From NCBI GenBank assembly GCA_020633315.1, contig JACKDV010000002.1, positions 124,001 through 188,000 on the forward strand: 64,000 nucleotides of DNA, given 5' to 3'. Of the stretch, positions 17,946 to 26,369 are shown one piece after another. The position numbers and the translations under genes are program-made. Numbering within the stretch: position 1 is the first letter of the stretch; the number at the start of each line of letters is the position of its first letter. Under the pieces are notes generated by a model. The model made no database searches. It was given only the letters and a program-made list of their open reading frames with translations, and had not been told where the DNA came from. This stretch comes from Myxococcales bacterium. Lineage in GTDB: Bacteria > Myxococcota_A > Polyangia > Nannocystales > Nannocystaceae.

Positions 17946-20900
17946 ATGTCGCCCGCCATCGCAGGCGGAGCCGCGTTCCGCCGGCGCGGCGAGGCCGGTG
18001 AGGCCGGGGTGGGCACGTGGGGATCCCGACCGAGGAGCGCGTGGCCGCGGTGGGCATGGTGCTCGTTGCTCGCGCTGCTGCTGTGGTTGGGTGCGTTGCC
18101 ACGGGCGCACGCGGGGGACCCCGACCCACGGTGGCGCACCCTGGAGACCGAGCACTTCTACGTGCACTACCTGGTGGGCGACGAGGACGCGGCCGAGCGG
18201 GTGGCCGCCACCGCCGAGCGGGCCTACGACCGCCTGAGCGTGGCGTGGGCCCACGAGGTGTTCCTCAAGATCCACGTCTCGCTCTACGACACCCAGGACA
18301 CGGCCAACGGGCTCGCCACCTCGGCGCCCTATCCCAACATCATCGCCTACACCACCGCGCCCGAGTCGCTGTCGGTGCTCGAGGCCTACGACGACTGGAT
18401 CGACATCCTCATCACCCACGAGCTCACCCACGTGGTGCACCTCGACACCGTCCACGGGATCCCGCGCCTGATCAACGCGATCTTCGGCTTCGGGGTGCTG
18501 GGCAAGGTGACCCAGCCCAACATCCTGCAGCCGCGCTGGGTGGTGGAGGGCGTGGCCACCATGTACGAGTCCGACTTCTCGGCGCAGGGCCGCCGCCGCT
18601 CCGCGCAGTTCGACGCCTTCATCCGCATGGCGGTGCTCGAGGGCGCGTTCCAGTCGCTCGACCAGGTCAGCAGCAACGCCCGCATCTGGCCCCACGGCAC
18701 CTCGGTGTACCTCTACGGGGTCCACTTCATGTACTACATCGAGGCCCGCTACGGTCGCGACAAGCTCACCGAGCTCAGCCACCTCTACGGCGGTCGCATC
18801 GTGCCCTTCGGGATCAACCGGGCCGTGCGCGACGTGCTGGGGGTGGACTTCGAGCAGCTGTGGAAGGAGTTCCAGGAGGACACCAAGCGTCGCTTCCAGG
18901 CGCAGGCCCGGCGGATCCGCAGCCGCGGCCTGCGACAGGGGCGGCGGCTGACCTTCTCGGGCGAGACCACCCGCTACCCCTTCTGGTCGCCCGACGACCA
19001 GTACGTGTACTTCTTCAAGGCCGACGGCCACCGCGAGGAGGGCATCAAGCGGATCGCGGCGTCGGGCGGGCGCATGCGCGAGGGCATCGGCATCGGGCGC
19101 CAGGGGGTCGACGTGGACGTGCAGCACGTGCTCGACGTGGAGGACAGCTCGTCGGGGAGCTTCGTGGCCGCCACCGGCGACATGGTGTTCGACTGGGTCA
19201 ACACCTACGACTTCCGCTACCGCTGGAGCGACCTGTTTCGCTACAACGGGGGCGACCCCGAGGAGGCCGAGCAGCTCACCTTCGGGCTGCGGGCCTCCGA
19301 GCCGCACGTCTCGCCCGACGGGCGCACCGTGGTCTTCCGGCGCAACGACATCGCGCAGTCGCGGCTGGGCCTGCTCGACCTGGCCACCGGCGACGTCACG
19401 GAGGTGCCGCCCATGGGGAGGATCGCGCAGGTCTACTCGCCGCGCTGGTCGCCGGACGGCCGCCTCATCGCGTTCTCGGGCTGGCGCGAGGGGGGCTACC
19501 GCGACCTCTACCTCTACGAGGTGGCGACGGGCACCACCCGGCGGATCACCGCCGACCGCCACATGGACATCGGCCCCTCGTGGACCCCCGACGGCCGCTA
19601 CCTGCTGTTCTCCAGCGATCGCGACGACGTCTTCAACATCTACGCCTACGACATGGAGACCGAGCGCGTGCACCAGGTGTCCAACGTGCTCGGCGGGGCC
19701 TTCGAGCCGCGGGTGAGCAACGACGGCACGCGCATCGCCTACGTGGGCTACTCCCGCAACGGCTACGACCTGTGGGTGATGGAGCTGGATCCCGAGCGCT
19801 GGCTCGAGGCCATGCCCACCGTCTCCGACCTGCCCGAGGTCGACGACAACAAGCCGCCCATCGAGCCCGGCCAGACCCGCCCCACCTCGCTGCGGAGCCA
19901 TCGCTACCAGGCCTGGCGCACCATGTTCCCGCGCTCGGTGTTCCCCACCGCGGCCGACGTGGCCACCACCCAGTTCGGCACCTCGCTCGGTGCCTCGCTC
20001 GACGTCTACGACGCGCTGGGCTTCCACGGCTTCTCCTCCAACGTGCTCTACCTGTTCCAGCAGCGCGCGCTCACGGGGCAGGTGTCCTACACCTACCGGC
20101 GTCTGCTGCCGTCGTTCGGGGTCTCGGCGGGCAGCCGCTACACCGAGCGCGGGGGGTTCTCGCGCTACGTCTACGATCGCCGCGACGACGACCCGGCCAC
20201 CTACGAGCAGACCGGCTACCGCGAGCGCAACACCTACTTCGGCGGCGACATCAGCCTGCCCGTGGTCCGCACCGCGCGGCACAGCGCCAGCGCCGGGGTG
20301 GGCTATCGCTGGAGCCGCCTGACCAACCTCGACGCCGACCAGACGCCCATCGACCCGGGGGCGCCCACCACCCAGCCGCCGCTCACCGGCGACCTGGCGC
20401 AGGTCAACCTCGGCGTGTCGTACTCCAACCTCGGCGACGGGGCGGGGCGCTTCACCTACGGCACCGAGCGAGGCCGGCGGGTCAACGCATCGCTGGCGAT
20501 CTACGACGAGCGGCTCGGGGGGGACTACGGCGACCTGCAGGTGTCGGCCAGCTACAACGAGGTCTTCCCCATGCCCTGGCGCGGGCACCAGTCGCTGCAG
20601 ATCCTCGTGCAGGGCGGGGCCTCGGCGGGCGGGCTGCGCTCGCGCTCGTACTGCGTGGGCAACTACGGGGCGGGGCCCGAGGTGCTCGACGGCACCGACG
20701 TGCTGGTGTCGCTGCTGTCGCGCGCGGGCATGGGGCGCAGCGGCTGCGCCGAGCTGCGGGGCTACGGCTTCGCGGCCCAGGCCGGGCGCTACCTGGCGCT
20801 CATGTCGGCCGAGTACCGGATCCCCATCATCGATGTGGATCGTGGCCTGGGCACCCTGCCGTTCTTCTTCCAGCGGATGGGCATGGTGCCCTTCGTCGAC

Positions 20901-21086
20901 TGGGGCAGCGCGTTCACCGACCCCATCGCGGCCCGGGATCTCCTGCTGGGGGCTGGGGCCTCGATGGCCTTCACCTTTCGCCTGGGCTACTCCGAGTCGA
21001 TCGACCTGGTGCTCCAGTACGCCCACGGCTTCGACGACGAAACCGGCCTGGACACCTTCCGGGTGGTCGTGGGCAGCGTGTTCTAG
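17946..21086 (+). CDS. Exported gluzincin-type metalloprotease-like protein with beta-propeller and outer-membrane barrel
   Basis: A 1046-residue protein. A membrane anchor or signal (about 42-65) is followed by a peptidase-MA-like domain with HELTHVVHLD (zinc motif HExxH at 158-162) and a downstream VVEGVATMYES that may give the third ligand. Residues about 333-640 hold TolB/PD40 propeller blades (YPFWSPDDQYVYF, VSPDGRTVVF, WSPDGRLIAFSG, WTPDGRYLLFSS). The last 375 residues have alternating aromatic strands and end in FRVVVGSVF, like an outer-membrane barrel with a C-terminal Phe. ATG 17946 is preferred over GTG 17913, being 6 bases after a -10-like box. Substrate unknown; proteolysis is inferred from the motif. 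Confidence 0.8.
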   Translation: MSPAIAGGAAFRRRGEAGEAGVGTWGSRPRSAWPRWAWCSLLALLLWLGALPRAHAGDPDPRWRTLETEHFYVHYLVGDEDAAERVAATAERAYDRLSVAWAHEVFLKIHVSLYDTQDTANGLATSAPYPNIIAYTTAPESLSVLEAYDDWIDILITHELTHVVHLDTVHGIPRLINAIFGFGVLGKVTQPNILQPRWVVEGVATMYESDFSAQGRRRSAQFDAFIRMAVLEGAFQSLDQVSSNARIWPHGTSVYLYGVHFMYYIEARYGRDKLTELSHLYGGRIVPFGINRAVRDVLGVDFEQLWKEFQEDTKRRFQAQARRIRSRGLRQGRRLTFSGETTRYPFWSPDDQYVYFFKADGHREEGIKRIAASGGRMREGIGIGRQGVDVDVQHVLDVEDSSSGSFVAATGDMVFDWVNTYDFRYRWSDLFRYNGGDPEEAEQLTFGLRASEPHVSPDGRTVVFRRNDIAQSRLGLLDLATGDVTEVPPMGRIAQVYSPRWSPDGRLIAFSGWREGGYRDLYLYEVATGTTRRITADRHMDIGPSWTPDGRYLLFSSDRDDVFNIYAYDMETERVHQVSNVLGGAFEPRVSNDGTRIAYVGYSRNGYDLWVMELDPERWLEAMPTVSDLPEVDDNKPPIEPGQTRPTSLRSHRYQAWRTMFPRSVFPTAADVATTQFGTSLGASLDVYDALGFHGFSSNVLYLFQQRALTGQVSYTYRRLLPSFGVSAGSRYTERGGFSRYVYDRRDDDPATYEQTGYRERNTYFGGDISLPVVRTARHSASAGVGYRWSRLTNLDADQTPIDPGAPTTQPPLTGDLAQVNLGVSYSNLGDGAGRFTYGTERGRRVNASLAIYDERLGGDYGDLQVSASYNEVFPMPWRGHQSLQILVQGGASAGGLRSRSYCVGNYGAGPEVLDGTDVLVSLLSRAGMGRSGCAELRGYGFAAQAGRYLALMSAEYRIPIIDVDRGLGTLPFFFQRMGMVPFVDWGSAFTDPIAARDLLLGAGASMAFTFRLGYSESIDLVLQYAHGFDDETGLDTFRVVVGSVF

Positions 21087-21192
21087 AAGATCGCGTTATT
21101 GGCGCGAATCCGGGCGCCGGGGCCGCTAGGAATGTAAGGCTCCAGGACCCGGGGCGTTGAGCCAACGCACGCTCATGCCACGTCTCGATCGC

Positions 21193-21819
21193 TCAGAACA
21201 CGAAGCCGATGTCTGCCGTGATGTTTGCGTAGGCACCCGGACGAACGCTGGTGCAGTACTTGGGTCGGGTGCAGATCACATCCGACGGCGCCACGGTGCG
21301 GCCCCAGCGCAATCCTCCCGAAGCGCCCAGGGTGAGCCCGCTGCGGTGGGTCCAGCGGAAGCCCAGCCCCAGTCCGGGAACCAGCGCCGTGGAGGACAAG
21401 CGGGGCTGGCGCACCAGGAACTGGTGGGCGACCGTCAGCGAGCCCTCGGCGAAGACCCCGTGGAAGGGCCGGCCCAGCCACACCTGGCTCGAGAAGCTCT
21501 CGCTCACCCCCTGCAGGTGCCAGTAGCCCGGGGCCTGGAAGCCGTACTCGAGGGCGCCGCCCACCGAGAAGCGACGGCCGAGCGCTCGCTGGTAGCCCAG
21601 CGACAGCGCCCAGTCGGGGACCTTGGCGTGGGTGCGCATGACGACGGCGTTGCGGCGGGGGGCCGGAGCCTCGGCGGGCGCCTCGGCCTCGCCGCTCGCC
21701 TCGGTCTCGCCGCTCGCCTTGGCCGTCACGCTGGCGTCGGCCGGGGTGGCCGCGGCGGCCGGGCTCGCGAGGCTGGTCGCGCCGAGCAGGGCTCCGAGGA
21801 TCCATCGCATCGCCGTCAT
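21193..21819 (-). CDS. Predicted outer-membrane beta-barrel protein
   Basis: A 208-residue protein starting at ATG 21819 (ATG 21810 also fits). The signal peptide ends near ASPAAAA, an Ala/Glu/Pro linker follows (about 25-50), and the rest alternates hydrophobic and polar residues in strands (ALSLGYQRAL, FSVGGALEYGF, GSLTVAHQFLV, LVPGLGLGFRW, LTLGASGGLRWG), ending in ADIGFVF with the C-terminal Phe typical of barrels inserted by BamA. A Cys pair is seen near the end (ICTRPKYC). It is convergent with the large metalloprotease gene and divergent from the next gene, with only 51 bases between the two starts. No specific family recognised. Confidence 0.75.
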   Translation of the reverse strand: MTAMRWILGALLGATSLASPAAAATPADASVTAKASGETEASGEAEAPAEAPAPRRNAVVMRTHAKVPDWALSLGYQRALGRRFSVGGALEYGFQAPGYWHLQGVSESFSSQVWLGRPFHGVFAEGSLTVAHQFLVRQPRLSSTALVPGLGLGFRWTHRSGLTLGASGGLRWGRTVAPSDVICTRPKYCTSVRPGAYANITADIGFVF

Positions 21820-21869
21820 CGTGCTCGGCCAACGCGACGACCCGCGTCGAGCTTTCAGTCGATCGCGTC

Positions 21870-21894
21870 GATGATCGTCGGCGCGACGATCATC
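21870..21894. repeat. 10-bp perfect inverted repeat over a start codon
   Basis: GATGATCGTC (21870-21879), a 5-base loop and GACGATCATC (21885-21894). The ATG at 21871-21873 of the downstream gene lies inside the left arm. As RNA the start codon would be paired; as DNA it is a dyad suited to a dimeric repressor, and it lies in the tight divergent interval between two exported proteins. Confidence 0.55.
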
Positions 21895-23016
21895 ACGAGC
21901 GCGAGCGCATGCTCTCCGCTGCCCGACGTGAAGTACGAGACCGATCGACTGCGCATCGCTCCGACCTTCGACGATCCGATCTGCGAGGGCACGCTGGTCA
22001 CCCTCGACGATCACCTCGAGCAGGTGGAGGACGGCCTGGGCGTGATCAGCAACGGCGAGCCCTTCTTGCTGTACTGGCAGCGCGAGGACATCGAGGACTC
22101 CTGCGGAGAGGGACGCGGCGGCTGCTTCTTCCCCGCGAGCCGGGTGATGTTCGCCCGCGGCCCCAGCATCACCCACGAGATGACCCACGCGGTGCTCGAC
22201 TCGGTGGGCGAGAGCTACTTCCTCGAGGAGGGCATGGCCGAGCTGCTCTCGGGCGTGGGCGTGTACTACGACGTGGACGAGGCCGAGGCGGGCCCCGCCG
22301 AGCGCCTGAGGCTGTCGCGCTCCACCTACCGCGAGGGTCACTTCGACTACGCGGGCGCGGCCCACTTCATGCGCTGGATCTACGATCGCCGCGGCGTGGC
22401 CGGGGTGCGGCGCCTGGCCATCGAGGTGGAGCACGGGGCCCCGCCCGAGCACCTCGAGGACGCGCTCGAGCAGATCATGGGCATGTCGATCCACGAGATC
22501 GAGGTCGCCTACCGCCACGACGCCAAGAAGGCCTACGAAGGGATGGGCTACGAGCGCACGCCGGAGCTGCCCGTGGAGGAGATCGACGACGACGAGGAGA
22601 GCGAAGGGCCCGAGTCCTTCCTCGTGACGGTGGCCGTCGATCTCGAGTGCGAGGCCGAGACCACCATGGGGCCGCTGCCCGAGGAGCGCGAGGGCATGTA
22701 CCAGGTGCGGCGCTTCCGGGTGCCCGAGAACGTGGGCGCGGTGCTGCGGGTGGAGGGCGACCCGGGGACCTGGGTGCAGGTCTTCGATCCCTACGCCCGC
22801 AAGCGACGCGGGGTGATGACCGACTGGATGCTGCCCAGCAAGACCATCGATCACGACGCCCTCGAGCTGCGCCCGGGCGAGGTGGTGGACGCCGAGCTGC
22901 ACCCCGGGGTGTGGGCGGTGGTGCTCGGTGCCGATGGGGTGGCGAGCGGGAAGGTCTCGCTGGAGATCGAGCTCGCTGCCCCGCCGCCGCCGCCCGACCC
23001 CGGCGAGTGGATGTGA
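21871..23016 (+). CDS. Exported HExxH (peptidase-MA-like) protein, probable lipoprotein
   Basis: A 381-residue product. The N-terminus (IVGATIITSASAC, Cys14) is a short, weak lipoprotein signal. Residues about 98-110 read ITHEMTHAVLDSVG, giving the zinc motif HEMTH at 102-106; the following FLEEGMAELLSG matches the Glu-containing helix of gluzincins. After an acidic hinge (about 235-248) comes a C-terminal beta-rich domain (about 250-370), and the protein ends in a Pro run. Two Cys residues near 75-85 may form a disulfide. No Shine-Dalgarno is visible and the start codon lies inside a perfect inverted repeat, so the start is uncertain. Confidence 0.72.
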   Translation: MIVGATIITSASACSPLPDVKYETDRLRIAPTFDDPICEGTLVTLDDHLEQVEDGLGVISNGEPFLLYWQREDIEDSCGEGRGGCFFPASRVMFARGPSITHEMTHAVLDSVGESYFLEEGMAELLSGVGVYYDVDEAEAGPAERLRLSRSTYREGHFDYAGAAHFMRWIYDRRGVAGVRRLAIEVEHGAPPEHLEDALEQIMGMSIHEIEVAYRHDAKKAYEGMGYERTPELPVEEIDDDEESEGPESFLVTVAVDLECEAETTMGPLPEEREGMYQVRRFRVPENVGAVLRVEGDPGTWVQVFDPYARKRRGVMTDWMLPSKTIDHDALELRPGEVVDAELHPGVWAVVLGADGVASGKVSLEIELAAPPPPPDPGEWM

Positions 23017-23121
23017 GCGGCGCGACGGCCCGGCCCGCGGGCGACCTCACTCGCACGGGCAGGTCGAGCGACGCGAGTCCGGCCCACAGGGCACTCCGAT
23101 CGGGTCCATGTTGGTGAGGTG

Positions 23122-23159
23122 GTGATCGCGGCCGTCGGCCGCCGCGCGTCCGCGATCAC
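23122..23159. terminator. Hairpin between convergent genes, possible bidirectional terminator
   Basis: GTGATCGCGG (23122-23131) pairs perfectly with CCGCGATCAC (23150-23159) across an 18-base GC-rich loop that has its own GCCG/CGGC pairing. It lies in the 139-base gap between convergent genes and overlaps the stop codon of the minus-strand gene. There is no T-tract on either side. Confidence 0.45.
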
Positions 23160-23938
23160 GAGCCCACGGCGCAGGCGCACACGAGCTGGCGCTCGTTCTC
23201 GAGGCCGCCGCCCACCATCTCGCCGGGGTAGGTGCCCACCGAGACCCCGCCGGTGGAGCACTTGCCGTAGAAGTTGCCGACCATCGAGTAGCCATAGCCC
23301 AGGGTGTGACCCGCGGTCGTTCCGCCCACCGAGCTCCACCCGCCGGGGTTGCCGTTGTCGAAGAACCAGGTCGAGACGTCGTCGGCCGCGGCCCCGTTGC
23401 AGTGGTCGGGATAGGAGGACTCGGCCATCGGGGCCAGGTTGGCGCCGCCGACCAGCTCGTTGCAGGCCGAGTCGCAGGTGTCCATGGGGGCGGTGAGGTA
23501 CCAGCAGAAGCCGTAGAGATCGGCCGGGCCACCGATGAGCGAGGTGCCGGCGATGTCGGGGCAGCTGGCCATCGTGCCGCCGCTCGAGCTCCCGCCCTCG
23601 GAGCTCGAGCCGCCGTCGTCGGAGCTCGAGCCGCCGTCGCTGCCGGAGCTCGAGCCGCCGTCGCTGCCGGTGCCGCCGCTGCCGGTGCTGTCATCGCTGC
23701 CCGTGCTCGTGCCGTCTCCGCCCGTGTCGCCCTCGCCGGTGCCGGTGGGGGCCGGCGGGCCATCGCCGGTGCTGGTGCTCACGCCTCCTCCCACGGTGAG
23801 CGAGGCCTCGTCGTCCGTGTCGGTGGGCAGGGAGCCCTGCCCGGTCGTGGTGCCGGTGCCCGACTGGGCGGGCGCCAGCCCGTCGTCGCTGCAGGAGAGG
23901 CAGAGCGTGGTGAGGATCAGGAAGCCAAGGCGTCGCAT
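23156..23938 (-). CDS. Cys-containing lipoprotein with Ser/Gly linker, unknown function
   Basis: A 260-residue product. The signal is short and ends in LCLSC (Cys16 lipidated, with CSDD after it). Residues about 20-125 form a Gly/Ser/Thr/Asp linker with GSDGGSSS repeats. The approximately 130-residue C-terminal domain has several Cys (for example GFCWYL, DTCDSACNEL, DHCNG, GKCSTG, LVCACAVG) and an aromatic-rich STWFFDNGNPGGWSS, suggesting a disulfide-bonded surface domain. No named family was recognised. A TAGATT box at 23955-23950 ends 11 bases before the ATG with no Shine-Dalgarno. Confidence 0.75.
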   Translation of the reverse strand: MRRLGFLILTTLCLSCSDDGLAPAQSGTGTTTGQGSLPTDTDDEASLTVGGGVSTSTGDGPPAPTGTGEGDTGGDGTSTGSDDSTGSGGTGSDGGSSSGSDGGSSSDDGGSSSEGGSSSGGTMASCPDIAGTSLIGGPADLYGFCWYLTAPMDTCDSACNELVGGANLAPMAESSYPDHCNGAAADDVSTWFFDNGNPGGWSSVGGTTAGHTLGYGYSMVGNFYGKCSTGGVSVGTYPGEMVGGGLENERQLVCACAVGS

Positions 23939-23949
23939 GGTGCGACCCG

Positions 23950-23955
23950 AATCTA
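23950..23955 (-). promoter_or_regulatory. Putative -10 box of the Cys-containing lipoprotein gene
   Basis: Minus-strand TAGATT, 11 bases before ATG 23938. The predicted transcription start would fall 3-5 bases before the start codon. No convincing -35. Confidence 0.35.
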
Positions 23956-24015
23956 CGCCTTCGGCCCCGCGAGCGCGATCACGGGGTTCCCCGGTGCTGC
24001 GCCGCGAAACCGCGG

Positions 24016-25059
24016 CTACGAGGGGAGCTCGCCCGTGATCGCGGCGAGGCGGCCGTCCACCCAGGCCGCCTCGTCGACCAGGCCGAATTCCTCGTACCAG
24101 CGGGCCAGGGCGCGGTAGCGGGCCACGGGATCGACCCCGGTCGCGTGGAGCAGCTTGTGCAGGCAGACCGCGCACAGGTGCAGCGGGGTCTGGTCGAGCT
24201 CGAGCTCGTCCGCGATGCCGTTCATCACGCAGGCGTGGTGATCGCAGTGACGCAAGCCGAAGGTGTGGGCGGTCTCGTGGGCGAGCAGCTTGTAGGCGCG
24301 CAGGCGGATCCGCTCCTCGGCCGCGATGCCGTGGAGCTCGCCGGTGGCCTGGGGATCGAGGCGGGCGAAGCTCATCACCGCGAGGCGATCGCGGTGGGTG
24401 CCGTAGCCGAAGCCATAGGCCTGCTCGGGGGTGAAGAAGAGGTCGCGGTTGAGCAGCACCACCATCGAGTAGGCATGCTCGGGCAGGGCGGGGGTGAAGG
24501 CATCGACCAGCGCAGGCGCGTCGTACTGGCGGCGTCCAGCTCGATCGCGGCTGGGCAGCTCGAGCGGCTCGAGCGGCTCGAGCGGCATGGGGGTGACCAC
24601 GTCGACGGGGAGGCCGAAGTACGCCCCCACGAAGCCGCGTAGCTCGTACAGCTCGGGCGTGCGCACGGCGACCGTGCGCTGCTCCTCCACCACTAGCTCC
24701 ACCGGGTAGCTGCCCAGGGGCAGCAGCACCAGGGTCTCGCGCTCGGGCGTCGGTCGTTGGAAGCGCTCCGCGCTGAAGTCGTCGAAGCTCTGCGAGGGCT
24801 CGTGGACCCGGTCGCGCCACGAGCCCGGACGGATCGGCGGCAGCGGAGGGAAGGCGTCGGGATCGAGGGCGCGACGCAGGGTGGGGGAGAGCCCCGCGAG
24901 CCGCCCGGTCTCGGTCTCGAGCTCGGTCTCGGAGGCGCGAGGGCTCGCCGCGGGTCCGCCTGGGTTGGGTGACTCGGGCGGCAGCGGTGCGGGCGCGGCA
25001 CGATGGCACGCGAAGGCGAGCAGGAGCGCGGCGAGCAGGGCCCGGGGACGCATGGCCAT
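24016..25059 (-). CDS. Archaemetzincin-like metalloprotease, predicted lipoprotein
   Basis: A 347-residue product. After a signal sequence ending in LAFAC (Cys18) and a Pro/Glu/Thr-rich spacer, the C-terminal half carries the archaemetzincin signature: HETAHTFGLRHC starting at about His261, then four residues, Cys-Val-Met, 16 residues and CAVC. In this family the three His bind catalytic zinc and the four Cys a structural zinc. Family members are usually cytosolic, so an export signal is unusual. The start is ATG 25059 (ATG 25053 also fits); neither has a clear Shine-Dalgarno. It is divergent from a Cys-rich lipoprotein gene across 167 bases, which hold a GTCGGG/CCCGAC inverted repeat at 25147-25164. 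Confidence 0.82.
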   Translation of the reverse strand: MAMRPRALLAALLLAFACHRAAPAPLPPESPNPGGPAASPRASETELETETGRLAGLSPTLRRALDPDAFPPLPPIRPGSWRDRVHEPSQSFDDFSAERFQRPTPERETLVLLPLGSYPVELVVEEQRTVAVRTPELYELRGFVGAYFGLPVDVVTPMPLEPLEPLELPSRDRAGRRQYDAPALVDAFTPALPEHAYSMVVLLNRDLFFTPEQAYGFGYGTHRDRLAVMSFARLDPQATGELHGIAAEERIRLRAYKLLAHETAHTFGLRHCDHHACVMNGIADELELDQTPLHLCAVCLHKLLHATGVDPVARYRALARWYEEFGLVDEAAWVDGRLAAITGELPS

Positions 25060-25226
25060 GGGGTTGGACACGCCGCGGTGCCGTCCGGGTTCCCGCCCTG
25101 GTCGATCGAGACGGTCCATGCCCCGTATGACCGGCTGGCGCCGCTTGTCGGGCGTCAACCCGACGGCCTGGGTGCAAGACGGGGTGGGGCCCCTCGTTGG
25201 GCTCGCGGCCGCGGCCAGGAGCACGC

Positions 25227-26306
25227 ATGGACCACCGAGCGATGGCATGGACACGGGAGTGGATGAGCCGAGGGCTGCTGGGCGTGGCGCTCGTCCTCGC
25301 GGGTTGCTCCGACGACGAGGCGAGCGGGTCCGACCCGGGCTCGGGCTCCGCGGGCTCGACCGCGCCGGCGGGGCTCGACGGGGAGACGGGCGAGTCGATC
25401 GGCACGAGCACCACCGAGCCGGGCTCGGGCTCCGGCCCGGGCTCGACCACCTCCACCACGAGCGCGGGCTCCACCGACGACGACGCGGGCACCAGCACCT
25501 CCGACGATCCCTCCACCACCGGAGCGCAGGGCGAGTGCTCGGTGAGCGTGTCGATGGCGTGCTCGCTCGTCGAGCCGCCCGTGCCCGATGCCACCATCGA
25601 CGCGCTCGCGGCCGAGCCCCACCCCGGGCTCGGCTTCATCCCCGATCCTCCGGGCGGCGGCCCCGGCAGCGAGTGCGACCTCTACTTCCAGGACTGCGCT
25701 CCCGACGAGAAGTGCCTGCCGTGGTCCAACGACGGTGGCGATCAGCTCAACGGCACGCGCTGCAACCCCGTGCCTCCCATGCCCGATCTCCTCGGCGACT
25801 CGTGTACCTCCGAGGCCGGCGGCCTGGCGGGCATCGACAGCTGCGACCATGGCCTCATCTGCTGGGAGGGCGCGTGCCAGGAGCTGTGCGGCTGCTCGGA
25901 GGCCCACCCCGTGTGCAGCAACCCGGCCACCGCCTGCGTGGTGAGCCACGACGGGTGGGTGCCGCTGTGCGAGCCGCTGTGCAATCCCCTCGACCCGCTG
26001 GCGTGCGCGGTGGGAGAGGGCTGCTATCCGCTCGAGGGGCTGTTCTTCTGCGCGCCCGATGCCTCGGCGGGCGGTGGCGGCCCCGGGGATCCGTGCACCA
26101 ACGCCAACTCCTGCGATCCCGGCACCGTGTGCGTGGAGGGCTCGCTGGTGCCCGGCTGTCTCGGCGACGCGTGCTGCACCCCGCTGTGCAGCGCGGGCGG
26201 TGGCGGGGTGGTCTGCCTGCCCGGGCAGGTGTGCGTGCCGTGGTACGAGGACGGAGCCGAGCCCGACAACTGCCTGGGCAAGGTCCGCGTCTGCATCGAT
26301 CCGTAG
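25227..26306 (+). CDS. Cys-rich lipoprotein
   Basis: A 359-residue product. ATG 25227 is chosen over later in-frame ATGs because AGGAG at 25217-25221 lies 5 bases upstream. The signal ends in LVLAGC (Cys27, followed by SDDE), then a Gly/Ser/Thr/Glu linker to about 110. The rest contains about 28 Cys arranged in short units such as CDLYFQDCAPDEKCLPW, CDHGLICWEGACQELCGC and CLPGQVCVPW, with the spacing of small disulfide-bonded modules found in myxobacterial surface proteins. The function is unknown; it may be a surface-displayed binding protein. A strong hairpin follows the stop. Confidence 0.8.
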   Translation: MDHRAMAWTREWMSRGLLGVALVLAGCSDDEASGSDPGSGSAGSTAPAGLDGETGESIGTSTTEPGSGSGPGSTTSTTSAGSTDDDAGTSTSDDPSTTGAQGECSVSVSMACSLVEPPVPDATIDALAAEPHPGLGFIPDPPGGGPGSECDLYFQDCAPDEKCLPWSNDGGDQLNGTRCNPVPPMPDLLGDSCTSEAGGLAGIDSCDHGLICWEGACQELCGCSEAHPVCSNPATACVVSHDGWVPLCEPLCNPLDPLACAVGEGCYPLEGLFFCAPDASAGGGGPGDPCTNANSCDPGTVCVEGSLVPGCLGDACCTPLCSAGGGGVVCLPGQVCVPWYEDGAEPDNCLGKVRVCIDP

Positions 26307-26325
26307 GCTCTCGCGCGGGGTCCCG

Positions 26326-26349
26326 CGGCGGGGCGACCCAGCCCCGCCG
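26326..26349 (+). terminator. GC-rich hairpin after the Cys-rich lipoprotein gene
   Basis: CGGCGGGGC (26326-26334), loop GACCCA, GCCCCGCCG (26341-26349): a perfect 9-bp stem 20 bases after the stop codon. It lacks a T-tract, so it is terminator-like rather than a classic intrinsic terminator. It ends 8 bases before the -10-like box of the next gene and may insulate the two. Confidence 0.5.
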
Positions 26350-26356
26350 GAGCGTG

Positions 26357-26362
26357 TACAGT
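26357..26362 (+). promoter_or_regulatory. Putative -10 box of the 26370 gene
   Basis: TACAGT, 7 bases before the GTG start, with no Shine-Dalgarno between. The string TACAGTCCCGGGC resembles the boxes before 17946 and 55613. Confidence 0.4.
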
Positions 26363-26369
26363 CCCGGGC

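Noticed and set aside
17928..21026. A 1032-codon minus-strand open frame opposite the metalloprotease/propeller gene
   Set aside because: No domains, composition typical of antisense; the plus-strand product has signal, zinc motif and propeller.
23047..23109. Minus-strand 20-residue Cys-containing peptide frame downstream of the 23938 lipoprotein gene
   Set aside because: It looks like the Cys-rich end of a surface protein and might be a remnant of a duplicated C-terminus, but it is too short and has no start signals to call.
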